From positions 1 through 64,000 of the forward strand of contig AZLU01000179.1 in NCBI GenBank assembly GCA_002224055.1: a stretch of DNA of 64,000 nucleotides, given 5' to 3'. The DNA comes from Pezizomycotina sp. ARF18. Lineage: Eukaryota > Ascomycota. Position numbers and translations under genes: made by a program. Numbering within the stretch: position 1 is the stretch's first letter; the number at the start of each line of letters is the position of its first letter. The notes under the pieces are model-generated. The model did no database searches and was not told where the DNA came from. It saw only the letters and a list, made by a program, of their open reading frames with translations. Positions 24,801-37,552 of the stretch are shown here, in pieces.

Positions 24801-25557
24801 CAAACCCTCCCGACTTTCTTGGATGATTGTCACTTGTATGCAGGTAATGTTGCACACCCGGAGAATGCCTGCTGCGCCTAGTGTCGCCAATGAATATTAC
24901 TCTTTTTTAGTGTCGTCTGCCCCATATTAAAATGTGGAGAGAACAAGGAAAGGGGGTTACAATATGAGCCTTGGAGAGCGAAACCAACTTGTTATATTGG
25001 GCAATTGCGTATGGACTCGTAGTGAGAAGTTCAAGTTCACAAAGGCTCATGTGTATACGCTGTTTTTGTATTCATGTCGCCAGTTTGGGATGATCAACTG
25101 ATGGAGAGAAGAGACTCGAGGTGTTAATTAGTGTCAAACATCGGAGCTCGTATACCGTCAATCATAATGCAGTCGTCTTATAAATACTCACTGGGCACCC
25201 TATATTCAGGGACGGGTCTTTCTATCCCTGAGGATTGCCTTGAAGTTTATGAGACATTTTGTTTTTCCTCTTAATCTCCCCGTCTTCCCGCTTTTTTACC
25301 CTGTCGATTTTTGATTCCCTTATACTTTTTGTATACTTGCTGTTCTTTCTTTTTAGATTTCGGGCTACGATTTTTGTTCAGTATCAATCAATTCAATGAG
25401 GTGCTCGTTCTTTCGGACTATATTAGTTAATATGAGAGGAAGTCCCTTATGTTCACGATAAACAACCAACTTCACGATCTTCGAGTACTAGCAAGGACTT
25501 CAAGACGGTAAAAGAAAGGTCTAAGGCAGATATCCAGGCAGGAGGACCGTTGCGAAT
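21872..25557. other. Gene-poor intergenic stretch
   Basis: About 3.7 kb without a firm gene. Two minus-strand open frames at 23294-23554 and 23461-23694 overlap in different frames and could be pieces of one small unknown gene (CDS chance about 0.15). They carry no family motif. A G18 run lies at 22269-22286. The last 300 bp before 25558 are pyrimidine-rich and serve as the 5' flank of the next gene. Confidence 0.4.
22269..22286. repeat. G18 homopolymer
   Basis: About 18 G follow an AAAAAAGA tract. A second shorter G run lies at 22556-22563. Confidence 0.8.
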
Positions 25558-27136
25558 ATGGCGACCGTTATACCGCCGCTCGAAGTCTACCTATCATGGC
25601 CGAAACCGAACTACGTTAACCCGGCCGACAGAGGATACGAAATGGTAGCCGTCGAAATACCTTTCCTGGTTCTTGCTGCCGTTGTCGTCGGCCTGAGATT
25701 CTACACTCGGTCCAGGATAATACACCACGGCCTCGCCTGCAACGATTACCTGATACTCAGCGCGTTGGTTTTTCTCACAGCGATGGTTTGCTTACACTTG
25801 GACGGACTACGGTATCACTGGGGAAGGCATGCGTGGAATATTCGGCTTGTTTGGCTCACGCCGCTGCTAAAGGTTTGTGCACAATCTCTTAGGGCGGCTT
25901 GTCTTCGTTTATTTAGCGAAATTTTTTATGGAGGATGACAGGAACAGCCTCGAGGCCGTTCGTGGAAACAAAAGGGAGAACAGAAACTAATCAACAAAAA
26001 GGACTCACATTTATGTTTATCAAAAGGGGAGAAAATTGTTTCATGACGTTCATCACATAGCTAACGGTTTCATTACGGAAAAAAACTTTGAAGTTGGTCA
26101 TAGCCACCGAAATTACCTTCGTAATCTGCGTCACCCTCACGAAGGGATCAATCCTGGCGTTTTACCTCCGCGTCTTCGCATCCAATGCCCAAATGCGGAT
26201 TCTCACATGGCTAGGTATCGCGATCGTAACGTCCTGCGGTATTACGATGCTGTTCTCACGATATTCCAGTGCGTTCCCGTGGCGGCGTATTGGGACATTT
26301 CCATCACGAAACATAAATGTATGAACATGTACGCCGCATTAACGGCGGTGTCAGTTATAAACTCGCTGAACGAGATTTATATTTTCGCGATACGATTCCG
26401 TGGATCATGAAGCTGAGGCTGCCCCGGCGGCAGAGGGTCGGGTTGATCATCGCGTTCGGATTGGGGTTGATTACGATTTCGGCGGGGTGGGCGAGGGTTT
26501 ATTATATTCTACTGATGAAGAAGACGTGGGATGTTAGCTGTAAGGTTTTCATCATATAACAGGTTCCTCTTTTTTCCGATATCAGAATTGGTCTCTAACT
26601 TAGCACAGGGATGGGCGTTCCGGCGTATTCTGCGACCGCCGTGGAGGAGCTCTGGGTATAATAGCGGCGTCGCTGCCTTCCCTGAAGCCTTGCTGCTTAG
26701 GTACTTCCCAAATCTCATGAATTGGGCATCGACCGGCCAGGGCTCCAGCGACCATAGACGGCCTTATATCCACGGAACCGGGCAGAGTGGTGGTTATCAC
26801 CGCAGCGGCAACAACGGAGATAGAGCTCAAAGGAGTGGAGGAAATGGATGGGGCACGACGGAGGAGGTCGAAGACGCGGATGTGGAGAACGGTATCACAC
26901 ACGTTCGGAGAGCGAGGATGAGCTCTATTACGAAGGCGGCAGCGGTGAAGCTGGTGCAGATTGACACGTGAGCGGGCGACAGGAGGATGAGCTCAGCTAT
27001 GAGAGAGAAGTCACCAAGTACACCGGCGAGCGAAGCGGGATATTGTCCGAGTCCTAGCGCGGCGAGCTCTAAAGGGGATCTAAGAGATGCTCATGGTAGC
27101 ACAGAACAGCTGGCCGAAGTTGGGCCAATACGGTAG
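25558..27136 (+). CDS. Rhodopsin-domain (PTH11-like) integral membrane protein
   Basis: Second member of the fungal rhodopsin-domain group in the window. The N-terminus MATVIPPLEVYLSWPKPNYV leads into helix 1 (VEIPFLVLAAVVVGLRFYTR) and the conserved RSRIIHHGLACNDYLIL loop and helix 2. HWGRHAWNIR matches the usual 'G.G.H.W' segment. After an intron (about 25.88-26.08 kb) come helices with VIATEITFVICVTLTKGSIL and FYLRVFASNAQMRILTW, then CVPVAAYWD. NSLNEIYIFAIP and RQRVGLIIAFGLGLITISAG follow. A final exon starts MGVPAYSATAVEELWV near 26.61 kb. The cytosolic tail is Ser/Gly-rich. The end is uncertain: one frame stops at 26971, another stays open to 27136 with a Ser/Pro-rich tail. Single-base frame changes are present, for instance near 26395. 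The ligand is unknown. Confidence 0.78.
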
Positions 27137-28017
27137 CAGGAACTCTACATCTTCGGCTTTTTCCTTTCTCTTGTTTTATACTTGTTTTGATGAGTTTGGT
27201 TTGAAATGGGATAATGTTAGATGATGTACATAGAAAGCGCTTGCTTTTCTTTCTATTTATGGGTTGTTTTTCGTAGCGAATAAGTGGTCTTATTTCTATC
27301 GTGGAACCATTCCTTTTTTCGATTATGCAGCAGAAGAAGTCGGCCTAATCGCAGTCGAGAACAGTGAAGGGATATTCTCAGGCCATTTCCCGTTGGGGAA
27401 CTTTGTTCCACACCAGTTCGAAGGCCTGAAAATCGCGACAAATATCGGTCTCCTATGTTCAGATTCTGAGTAACGAGATAATTACCTTGTTGATCTCTTT
27501 CCTTCGTTTCGCGATAATCAGTCTCGTATATATGTAATAATCGACCACATAGCTAAAACTAACCGAACCCTTGAGCCGAATTTTCGCTAGGCTTGAGCGA
27601 GCGCCACCTTTTTTAGCCCTTTTTTCTCGGTGATGGGATCCGAAAGCCTAGTTGTCAAGGGACGCAGCTACGGGGAGATAAATACGTCACTTTCTCGGTT
27701 TTTTGCCCGTTTACTGGTAATGTGGAGATGACGGCGGTCTCATTGGAATTGCCGATGGTGTTTGAAGTCCGAGAATTGAAATGGGCGGGCCGACGAACCG
27801 ATATTTACTTGGAAACCTTTCTTCGATACCCTCTTCAACTTATAGATACAGCTTCGCTCACAGGAGGGTAATATCGCTCTCTCAGCGGTAACGGTCAACA
27901 GTCGGTCAACTGTATTTCTTGATACAAATACCCATTCCATTCACAATGCTAGGCCGAGCTATTTATTATTTCGAATTATATTCTCCGACTATCGGAATAA
28001 TGTGTATCCATCATGAC
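27137..28017. other. Intergenic between convergent genes
   Basis: Lies between the 3' ends of the rhodopsin-domain gene and the P450 gene. A short plus-strand open frame at 27264-27473 has no family signal. Nothing else is visible. Confidence 0.5.
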
Positions 28018-30028
28018 TTAATTCTTCTCCGACTTGCGACGAGTCTCAGCGCTCCTTTGTGGTAGGGACAAACGTATCGACCATTTCATATCTTCCTCTG
28101 TAGTTTCGAACAGCTGGAATTGAAATCGCCTGAAGACTATGCCAGTACTATGTGGAGTTCCGCCCATGCCAGACTATTAAAGTATTGTTAGCTTAATACT
28201 ACTCAATTTCTAAGGTGGAGGGATACGGGATCGGACTTACTTCATCCCAACGCAAATTCTCGAGCCTCTCGAAAATGGCATGAAATGCTTTTCCATCTGG
28301 GCCAACTTAGGTTTCGACGCCTCTAGCCACCTTTCTGGCCTCAGACGTGGGGGTCCGGACCGAACACGACCGGATCATTGTGGTAGATGTAGTTCGAATG
28401 GAAAATAGCGGTCTATGGGGACAAGAAAAAAGTGAGAAATGGTAATTCATGCGGTTAAGTCTGCATCATGTGGAAGTATGGCACTAACACCACCTGGGAT
28501 AAACTGGTCTTTGACGTAGGTTCCGCTCGGCGGTACTACACGTGGAGAAACCCGGGAACGCCGTATGAATGTCTGAGAGACTCTTTTAATACCGCACCCT
28601 GCAAGACGGACAACGGGGAGCAGCGGAGTTGGATCGTAAGTAAGAGCAGCGTAAAATAAAATGGTAGCATGAGCAACGAGTGGGTGGGATTTTGCAGTTA
28701 GAATAGACTGGGAGACTGACAAAATAAGGAAGAGATTCGAGGTCGGAAACTGAACATTCATCATGCAACCCCGGCATCACTGATCGCAGCTCCTCTAGAA
28801 TCCGAGCTTCGGCTTGAGGATTCCGTAGAAGGTTGTAGGTAGCAACGTTAAAGCGTGACCAGTTGTGTCCGTCCCAGCAACGACTAGAAGTATAGCTTCA
28901 ACGGCGATCATTCTATCTGGCAGAGGTTTGCGGCCCGTTTTCGGGTCGTGATTGAGGAGGTTCTGGAGAACATTTCTATTGGCAGGATTATGGAGGTCGG
29001 AATCCGCTTTCAGAATGAATACTTGGTCCCGCCCTTTCTGATTACTCGAAGAACCATTATCAGACCCAACAAACATACTTATAGAAAATGTAAGGAAAGA
29101 TATACCTTCATCCATTGCATAATATCGTGAAACCCGGGTAGAACTATCCGCAAAATACTTTCAGGTAAACAGTGAAATGTAATCATAAGAATTTTCATGA
29201 AGCTGGGGAAGTATTTGTTGAAGTGGACCATCTTGGTCGCTCTTTGAAAGGCGCCGAGAAACATCGCTGGAAGTCCTCGGCCTCGAGAGATCGGGGAACT
29301 GGAGGCCGCAATACTCCGTAATGATATCGGCTGTGAGAGCCTTGTAACCACGCGTAGCGTCCAGAGGCTTTCCCGCGAGAGCGAATTCTTCAACCCTTTT
29401 CATGAACAGTCGCACTTTGTTATGGATCAAAGGCTCGAGCGTTTTGACGGCAGGCTTGGAGAAGAAAGGCAAGATAGCCTCTCGACGAGCACGGGCTTCC
29501 GGAATGCTCGTCAACGCTATGAGCGATCCTGCGAGGACTGGCTGGCAGTACGATGCGGGATCTTTGGCGAACTTAGTCCCATCTTAAATACTCTGTCCAG
29601 ACAATTAACCCGATGTCCTGGAAAGCGGGCTCGCCGATTCTGCGATTGTTTGCACTCTCTAGAAGCACTTACTCGTGTAATGGTCGATATCCCGAATTGC
29701 AAGTCCATTGGACCTAGGCGTACAATAGGACCTGTCACGCGAAGTTAGCCCTATTGAAAAAAAATTCCGTACTGGTATGTCTCGAGATAAATTCCAAGTT
29801 ACCGTATTTCTCAAACAATTCCGGCATATGGAATATCAGTTGACCCCGGTTTAAGACGTTCCATTTGAAGTAGTAAAGCCTGGAAACTCTCGCAAGGATG
29901 GGTCCGGGAAACTTTGCGATCGGGTGAAAGAAGGCCCTGTAGATGCAAATTGCCCACAAATATAACACAGAGACACCCATTACCAATAGCACTGACGTGC
30001 AAGTCGGGACGTGGAAGACCAGTATCAT
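28018..30028 (-). CDS. Cytochrome P450 monooxygenase, microsomal
   Basis: A haem-thiolate monooxygenase anchored in the endoplasmic reticulum. The N-terminus has a hydrophobic anchor (TSVLLVMGVSVLYLWAICIY) followed by the proline-rich hinge FFHPIAKFPGP. Next come LYYFKWNVLNRGQLIFHMPE, an intron after LFEKYG, then GPIVRLGPMDLQF. The C-helix to F-helix part reads RREAILPFFSKPAVKTLEPL. The I-helix has VVAGTDTTGHAL (about 28855-28885), the K-helix ExxR is ESLR (28572-28583), then RVVPPSGTYVKDQFIPGG. The haem loop is HFMPFSRGSRICVGM (about 28232-28275), with the Cys ligand in place. An intron follows at a GTAAGT donor before the last exon (LAWAELHIVLA). It resembles the fungal group with trichodiene-oxygenase-like or benzoate-hydroxylase-like members. 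The substrate cannot be read. Frame changes occur, including one after FGPDPHV near 28.34 kb. The exact 3' end is uncertain by a few codons. Confidence 0.9.
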
Positions 30029-31286
30029 AGTGTCGAGAATTAGGCAGGAAACTGGAAATATGACGACGGGATCGGGCCCAATCGCAGTCGACTAAGGATC
30101 CGTAAGTACGCGATATCAATCCAGAATTGTCTATGAATCGCTTCTTAATTGACACATTTCGTTGCGGGATATTGCAAATACCCAGATATATACCATCTTG
30201 TGAACCCGTTCAAGCTATCACTTAGACCGTTTTATCCCAAAGACGGTGCCTTTGAGCCTGGCGGAGGTCTTGGCTTGTTGGTTGTTTCTGGTTGAAGTCG
30301 GAGGTTCGGGACTTAGAGGCAGTCCCTTTTGGGCTAGTGGTCTTGCGAGGCGCTATGCATAAAGGCTTAATCTGTTCCGAGCGCCCGAGCGGTGACATGA
30401 ACGTCGAGACAAGAACGCCAAACAAGAGTTATTGATAACAAGGCATAATCTTGAGCAACAAAGCTTAGCGCTAACTATCAAAGTTATCAACTGGTAAGGG
30501 GCTGGTCTCGGTATTGGTTTAATTCTTGGGCCGATTTCTGGATGGTATTTTATACCTTACTTACTGAAGTATTTGCCCACCCCGAGCACACGCCCCGTCC
30601 CCGCAACTCCAGGCAATGTTACGGGCGCGAAAAATTACCTTAAGTGGAACATGCTGTCCTTTGACCCGGTACTTAGAAAAACCTCCATATAGGATCGTCC
30701 TAGAGCTGACATCCGCCGATCTGCGCTTGATTGAACAGCGCGTTGGAAAATGTCTTGCTTCTACCCTGGTTCAAGCGAGCATGTTCATGGTAGCGTATAC
30801 TTGAATCCCCTAAATTTGTAGCTTAAACTGCAGCATCTGGGGAAAGCTTGGCCACAGACGCGGCACAGATCGGCGCTTTTTTGGCTAAGTGGCATTTGAT
30901 CCATGTACGTTATGCGCGTATTTGTTGTCATGGATCATCACGTAGGAAAGACATGGTCTATGAGAACGTTGCGATCATGTTTCGGTCGCATGGGACGTTG
31001 CGTCGTGTGAAAAGAGCTTCTCCGCCGACCGTTGTTAGGAAGCGAGTGGGCGTGTTAGCTATCATATTTGGCGAAATAGATCTTGGTCACTAGGGGGTAT
31101 TGTGAAAGGATTCGTTCTTAATCATCTTACGTACAGGTCTATCATCGTTATTCATTACAAATATCTAGCTATACTATATAGATTAGAGGCAACAAGAGCA
31201 GAGAGAAACGAAATATGAACAAGTATTTGCTATAAAATCTAATAATGTGAGTGACCCTTTGGAAATATCCAAGGGTCGAGCATGTG
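30029..31286. other. Intergenic
   Basis: The 5' flank of the P450 and 3' flank of the next minus-strand gene. Short open frames at 30616-30804 and 30848-31093 (plus) carry no motif. Nothing else is supportable. Confidence 0.5.
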
Positions 31287-33234
31287 TTATCCCGGTCTTC
31301 CAGCCTTCTCATCGAGAGTACCGTTGCTAGACACATCCACTTCAAGAACCTCTTCCTTAATTGACGGTAGGTTTCCTCCTACTCCCAACAGGATCACCTC
31401 ATCTTGCAAATCGCGAGAAGACTTGCCAACGGCACCTGTATAAGATTATTTGTTAGAACTCGATTTAAAAATAATGGTTTCTAAAATTTATGGAATTCTC
31501 TGCGACATACCTTTAATCTTAATTCTCGCCTTGCCCAAATCTCTGTAATCGCACAGCATCTTTGAAACCCGTGATAGGACACAGAACACCCTGATAACTC
31601 TGTTGGTCGTCCAGTAGCCTTTCCTCACGTCGATCGTGGTATAACCTTCCCTATACCTCCGCACCCACATCACGCATGTCTCGCGAAGCGCCTCCAGCCC
31701 CCTCCCCTGCCGTGTGTCGAGGAACCTCTTCTTGCATGACAAGCGCGCCGTGCGGATGCAAAGGTCGATGTCGACCGTCGGAACGTAGTACCGCCGATTC
31801 CCTTCCCTGAGCGAAACGAACTTGGCGTAGCGATCTACCGCGTGCGGGAAGTCTAGACCTAGCATGGACGATATCCAGGGCCGGGGGAGAAAGACTGCTC
31901 GAGAGCGGCCTCTACGAGATCTGAAGTATAGTGGAGTATATAGAGGAGGAATAAAGGGGAAGGATGTGGCGGGTGAGGAGGTCGGGATGGGCGAGGTGGT
32001 CCGGCAGGATATACGCTTGACTTGCCGAAGTGTGGTTTAGCAGTGGATAGGAGGTCGTCCTCGGAGAGCCGCCGCGACGTGAGGAGGTATTCTCCGAGGG
32101 TGTAAGGTGAGTATCTGTACGGTGGAATGAGAGTTCGGGGTATTTTGTGCCCTGAGGAGGATCATGAGGTCGTCGCTCATGAACTGTGAACCTGTTAAGC
32201 CTCTGACTTTGTGTGGGCTGTTTCTGGTGAACGAAGAAGCTTAGCTTCAATGTCGGAAGAGTATAAGAATTTTGACTGGGAGTTGATAAATTCCTTACGC
32301 TTCGGATATTAACCATTGCTCCACATCCCTCGCCAAGGCAGCAAGCCGTAATCTTTCCTTCATCAAACCATACCACAACCATGGCAAACTCCGATGCTTT
32401 TCTTTCCGCCGGCACGCATCTTGTACACAGCATCGAATGGGAAAACCTCAACTTCGCAGCATCGGGTACATTCGAACTCAACGTCCTCAAAGATCGGCTC
32501 TTCGTCCATGGAATCCATAATCTGATAGGATGCTGAGCACGTATGGATGTATTCCTCCCAAGCCTTCTTCGACCAAGTGTCGGTCCATGTTTTATTTCTG
32601 ATCATCCGTGCGATTCTTGCTAATGGGAATCTAAATCTCGCGCTCTTCTTGAAGAGGGCTGGTGAGATTTGGCGATGTCGGTGTAGAAATGAGAATCTAG
32701 AATATGAGTGTGAAAGATAACGCAGACGTCCCTAAAAGTTATAAACGCGTTAGCTCAGAGTATCCAGCAAGAGACAAACCCGCCAAAACACAGGGTAAAA
32801 AAGTGATTTCTGAAGTAGTAGTCCTAAGAGCCGTTGAGATTAATATTACTCACCATGGTGTATCGGAATCTCGGAATCTTTCATAGATTCTACGAGACAA
32901 AGATAGCGGACGTATCGGGTTCAGCGTGGACTAGAACCGGTGAAGTTGAGATGAATTTAGAGAGGCCAGTAAGGAGTATTGAAATCTCATATAAATCAGA
33001 TGGTCCTGAGTTAGAGGTGGAGGTTAGCGGGCGCCTAAAACGCTCCTCATGAAACAGAGGTTCTTTGTGGCGCTTCGGTTATTATTAACTGACCTTAATC
33101 GTCGTCGGCGTGACAACATCATCTACTAGAGAAGCTGTACTATCTAATGACTTCCTGCTGCTCATCGCAGACACGTCAAGGGACTTCCTACTCGTGTTTG
33201 CCGATATATCGAAAGATCGTCTATCTGTCATCTT
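31287..33234 (-). CDS. Unknown multi-exon protein with paired CxxC motifs
   Basis: I do not recognise the family. A probable first exon starts at 33234 (MTDRRSFDISANTSRKSLDV) and contains a repeated RKSLD element before a GTCAGT donor near 33095. Later coding reads SHSYSRFSFLHRHRQISPAL, then KTWTDTWSKKAWEEYIHTCS. Next is a cysteine-rich part: FECTRCCEVEVFP and SIGVCHGCGM, about 24 residues apart, then ACCLGEGCGAM. Two CxxC pairs at this spacing look like a zinc ribbon or treble clef. A further exon (31509-31865) reads DFPHAVDRYAKFVSLREGNR and ETCVMWVRRYREGYTTIDVR. After an intron with clear GTATGT and AG borders, the last exon (about 31440 down to 31287) ends SSNGTLDEKAGRPG. The exon join around 31.9-32.4 kb and between 32.7 and 33.1 kb is my inference. 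At least one frame change occurs in the cysteine part. Confidence 0.55.
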
Positions 33235-33662
33235 GAATACTGTGGAGATGATTCGGACGAATGAATGACTAGTGGATTGTTATTTGCTTTTGACTACGAT
33301 CCTTGTAGTAGAAGAGAATGCTGGTACGTGAATATGCAGTAATAATAGATACAGTAAAATAGGTACCTAACCACTAAGGGGGTGGAAGAGCAGGCTTTCT
33401 CGGGACTCGATCCGTTAATGGTCGCCTCCAGCTCTGGACGTGGAACTGGGAGAATGGCGGACCGTAGCGTTCATATATATTCTTTTTCGAAAAATGTAAA
33501 TTTTAGCCAAGCGAGGGATGTCTAACCGCCTTCCCGACCCTTGATCTTACCAAGACTATACCAAGACTTGTACGAGACTCCTTGAGTTATACCTTGCACC
33601 TTGTTAAAATTTGATTTCATTTTTTTCCTATTCTCTATTTTTTTTCTTTTTTGTGTTATTAT

Positions 33663-33722
33663 TCTGACATCTTCGTTCATTTACCGATCGCCTCTGACAT
33701 CTTCGTTCATTTACCGATCGCC
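33663..33722. repeat. Exact 30-bp tandem duplication
   Basis: The 30-bp unit beginning TCTGACATCTTCGTTCATTT occurs twice in direct succession with no difference. Exact identity suggests a recent event or an assembly duplication. Confidence 0.92.
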
Positions 33723-34557
33723 TCGTCCTTGCTGCAGCGTATACCGTTTCTGTTATTGTTCATTGGCGTATGTGCGCAACAGAGTAGAACAATATTCCTT
33801 TTCTGTTGTTCTCGGCGAGAATGTGCCATGCAGTTACAAGAACGCCACTAGGGTATTTTAGAGAGATTTCGCCCAGGCTTTTGTATTTCCTATTTATTGC
33901 GAACCTTGTTACTGCAGTTCTCGCTCATTGCATTTGTAGATCTGACGCTTATAACAGATAGTCAGGAGTGAGTGAATAAGAGGATCAGGGAAAGAAGTAG
34001 ATGAAGAAGGAAAAATAAGACGAAAAGACAAGGAATAGATTGTGAAATATTAAAATAAGAAAATAAGAAAAACTTGCGATTTTGGGGGATGGTCTGTTTA
34101 AACTGCCATCGGACACGTTACCACTCCGTTACGGACCAAGAGTCTCGGCGTTTTATGCGGGTGACAGCAATCGAAGGAGTAATTGATCGGGTTGGATTCT
34201 GAATTCTGATCATTTCGGAACTTCATGGAGAGTCTTGGAGGTCAATCCGTGATCTTCAATGCAATATAACGAATTTCACTCTTTCACTGCCTCGTATACA
34301 CCTGTATATGTGAGTAGATTGTGTGTTCGATGTTTGGATCATGCTCTGTATTCGACTAAATGAATGGATGAATGAGAAACGAATAAGAAGCCCCTCCTCC
34401 CTCATACCCCTCTTACTGAAACGAGAAGGATACATAACAATACCGTTCTTCTTTTTTTTTCTAGGCGCGTCTAGCCTTATATGACAAGACTCTCGAGTCT
34501 GCGCAATCCCTCAAACGATCGTCTCAGCTTGCACCAACACGAGAAAAATATAGAGTA

Positions 34558-34559
<2 letters not shown>

Positions 34560-34590
<31 letters not shown>
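34560..34590. repeat. A31 homopolymer
   Basis: An unbroken run of about 31 A. It does not follow a recognisable retroposed sequence. Confidence 0.85.
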
Positions 34591-34591
<1 letters not shown>

Positions 34592-37003
34592 ACCATGAAT
34601 ATAACCCTGAACCGGTTCGGAGAAAAAGGATAAGAATAAACGAAATGCAGCGGTGAAAATTCTGCAGTGGCAGACCCACTTTTCATAAGCATTCCTTCGC
34701 CTCCGAAAATATGGGTTCTGAACTGAGCGGAAAGGATCAGTTCCCAAAAAAAATGGTCAGGCGCCTTCGTGCGGGGCCGGGATGGAGCTCTATTGGCGAG
34801 AGCAGTAAGCGTTCCTAGCTCTTTTATTTGCCTAAGCAAGACAAAATCCGTGCGACAGAAACAATGAACGTTCAGTTGCGCAGTGCCTCAAACTGTTGAA
34901 GGAGAACACAGCAAGTCCGAAACCGCTCGGGAGGAATGTCCAGCCAGTTGCAGAATAGCCTACCACTCACTCTAAAAAAAAAAAAAAAAGTACCATGATT
35001 CAGGTTTTCGGAACAGTCCGCGTAGAAATAAGTTAAAGAAACGGAAAGATGATCCTTTATTTTATACAAGTCTTACCGCCGCCAAGCGCGAAATATGCAA
35101 GACGGACAGGCAAAAGCGAGAGCACAGATGCAAAAAAAAGAACAGTATTTTTATATACAAAATTTTATATAGTAATACATACCACTCCTATACATAGGAA
35201 AGAAGCCTCAGCTACATTAGTTCCCGTCTATTTAATAGACGAGTCTGCAGAATGTCTTACAACTCAGAGCCTTTCAAGGATTCGTCTAGCTTGGCGCGAT
35301 GAGCGAAAAGCTTCACGAACGGAAAGTAGTTAAGATAATCCGTTTAGCAGAAATAAGCAAGAGCGCCGGATAACGTAACAACCATGATCCAGCGCCGTCG
35401 GAACAAGGCAGCTTCTCAGTCTGGGGATCGTTACCGAACGTTGGTTCTTGGTAATTCCCAAGTGTCAGGAATAGCGGATTTTTTGTTTTGTTTCCGCCTG
35501 GATAATTCAGCTTTACGAATTGCCAATGCTGTAGAATTTTAAATTCCTAGGATATATCGCCATACGCTCAGCAGTCTAGATGTTGTCACCATTATTGTAA
35601 AAAGCATTTAACTTCCTTGTACTGGGTTGTACCGCCACCGATGGTAATTCAGCTATCAATGTCGTTCAAACCAGTGAACCCATACCCATGGCCATGGGCA
35701 CCTACCCGGTGTTCATATGGGCCCATACCAATCACATCATCGGCCTCGGCCCGCTCATGCTCTGGTTAGCAGTAATCAAAATTGAAAAAAGATAGCTCAC
35801 GGGTAATGCCGTTCAACCTATTCCAAATGACTGTCGACTGGTACGAGCATCCTCGCCGCCAGTTTGCTGGGTTGCAGAAAACCTTGTACTTGTAGCGCTC
35901 AAGTCACCAGGGATCATAAAACGAGTAGAGCTATTTTTTCCCTCTTCAGCGACAGGGATTTAAACGAATCGCTCCCAGGCAAGAGCCATCCGCGAAAGGA
36001 CATCACACTCACACAAGGCTAGCGAGAAAAAAAAAAGTTTTGCCGGTGTTCAGATCCGAACAATCGGTTCTGCAGAATAATATTGGAGGGGAGGCGTAAG
36101 CTTTTGGCTGATATCCAGACTTAGCGAGGTCCCAAAATACTGGTAATCTAGGGCGCCACTATGTGATAGCGCATGCATCCGGCCGAGTTACTAGGTTCGC
36201 CGATCTTTATCTTCGGACACGGATGTCCGTCATTACCCCGAGGTGCAGAGAGCGCTGTTAACTTGCTAGTGCTTATAAACCTGTCATTAGCATGTCGTTC
36301 TGCAAGACCTCTTGTATAGAGTGGGTAAAGAAACATACGATATAAGGAACAGGTTATGTTGAAAACAAGTGATGCCGATCGAAATGATGAGGTGATGTAT
36401 GCACTGTACTGTATGATGTGATGATGAGAATGATATACTACACGATTCCATTAGGTTCGATGACTTGTAAAGATGAATTAAGGAATGTTAGGAAGGATGG
36501 ATTCCTGCCACCTCGTAGAGAAGAAAATTTTCTTGTTTGTTTACTTACCAGAGAGTAAACCTCTCCCCGATTTGTCCACCCGGACCTTTTGGAAGTCTAG
36601 CAAGTTCATTTATCACGCTGTAAAGCTCGCGCAAGTGAGTTTAAGAAAAGATGGTTCATTAAGTAATAATTTGAATTAGGGAAACGTGATTATCTATATG
36701 AAGTTCTATAGGTTGTAAAGATCTATGCAAAATAAGAATTAAAAACATCTCATCGCTATCGTTATGGCCATTGATACCCCTCGAGAGATGTAGGTATCAA
36801 TGGACGATCAAGGGATAACAGCAAACACCATGATATGCTCCACAAAATGCCTTTGGGTAAAGAGTGACGGGTAAACTAAAGAAAATGGCGTGATTCAAAT
36901 CGGAGAAAACAAAATTTCTGATAGCGGAACCGGGAGCTCGGGCGTCTGCAGGCTAAATAGTGGAAACTCCTGCAAGCTCGTAAGCTACTAGTTCTCAGCC
37001 CGT

Positions 37004-37552
37004 TTACATCTGGTAAACGTTGGGGACGTTCTTGTAGACGTAGTAGTAGCTATGCTTGTTATCGAGGTAACCCTTCAGCTCCTTGACTTGAGCTCGGAGT
37101 ATCCGTTGTGGATGAGACCCTGGCGCAGAAATCCTGCATCTTCGGGCCATCGGTGATGATCTCGTGCGGGCATTCGTCTCGAAAGCGATCTTGTTGTCGT
37201 AGGTGAACTTGACCCGGCGATCCTTGTCGTAGTTGATGGACATCTTGGCCTGCTTGTTCTTGTGGGTGTCAAACCAGGAGAAGATCCGGGCGGGGTTGAT
37301 GGTGCGGTACTTGTTGGAGGTGACGACCTGGTCATGCTGTCCCGGGGCGCTGTAGACACTGGTTCCCATGGCGGAATCTCCGATCAACCACTTAAAGTAC
37401 GGGTGGTCGTTGTAGACACACCATCCGTACTGGAGCATAGCGTTCCCGGAGACTTCGTCATTCTTGAGGGTGCGGATCGGCTCAGGGGCTGGGGCAGCAC
37501 ACGCGGTGGTGGCAAGGAGGGCGGCAGTAAGGAGAGTCTTGGAGAAGAGCAT
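37004..37552 (-). CDS. Small secreted protein, unknown
   Basis: The start MLFSKTLLTAALLATTACAAPAP (positions from 37552) is a clear signal peptide with an Ala-rich cleavage region. This is why I prefer it to the in-frame ATG at 37747, which would bury the signal. The mature part reads AMLQYGWCVYNDHPYFKWLI, GTSVYSAPGQHDQVVTSNKY, FSWFDTHKNKQAKMSINYDK and ends NKHSYYYVYKNVPNVYQM at 37004, roughly 160 residues after the signal. Two or more frame changes lie in the 37.09-37.19 kb part, where another frame gives a more natural HEIITDGPKMQDFCA. Only a few cysteines are visible, so it is not a classic disulfide-packed effector. I cannot name a family. A TATA-like element lies about 200 bp upstream. 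Confidence 0.62.
   Translation of the reverse strand: MLFSKTLLTAALLATTACAAPAPEPIRTLKNDEVSGNAMLQYGWCVYNDHPYFKWLIGDSAMGTSVYSAPGQHDQVVTSNKYRTINPARIFSWFDTHKNKQAKMSINYDKDRRVKFTYDNKIAFETNARTRSSPMARRCRISAPGSHPQRILRAQVKELKGYLDNKHSYYYVYKNVPNVYQM

Larger units (their letters stand above)
33235..37003. other. Gene-poor stretch with low-complexity tracts
   Basis: No supportable gene in 3.8 kb. It holds an exact 30-bp tandem duplication (33663-33722), an A31 run (34560-34590), A-rich tracts near 34.98 and 36.03 kb, and TGATGATG-rich simple sequence around 36.36-36.44 kb. Open frames here are short and unsupported. Confidence 0.45.

Noticed and set aside
34560-34590. Poly(A) tail of a retroposed gene or SINE
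   Set aside because: No coding or SINE-like sequence precedes the A run and no flanking duplication is visible.
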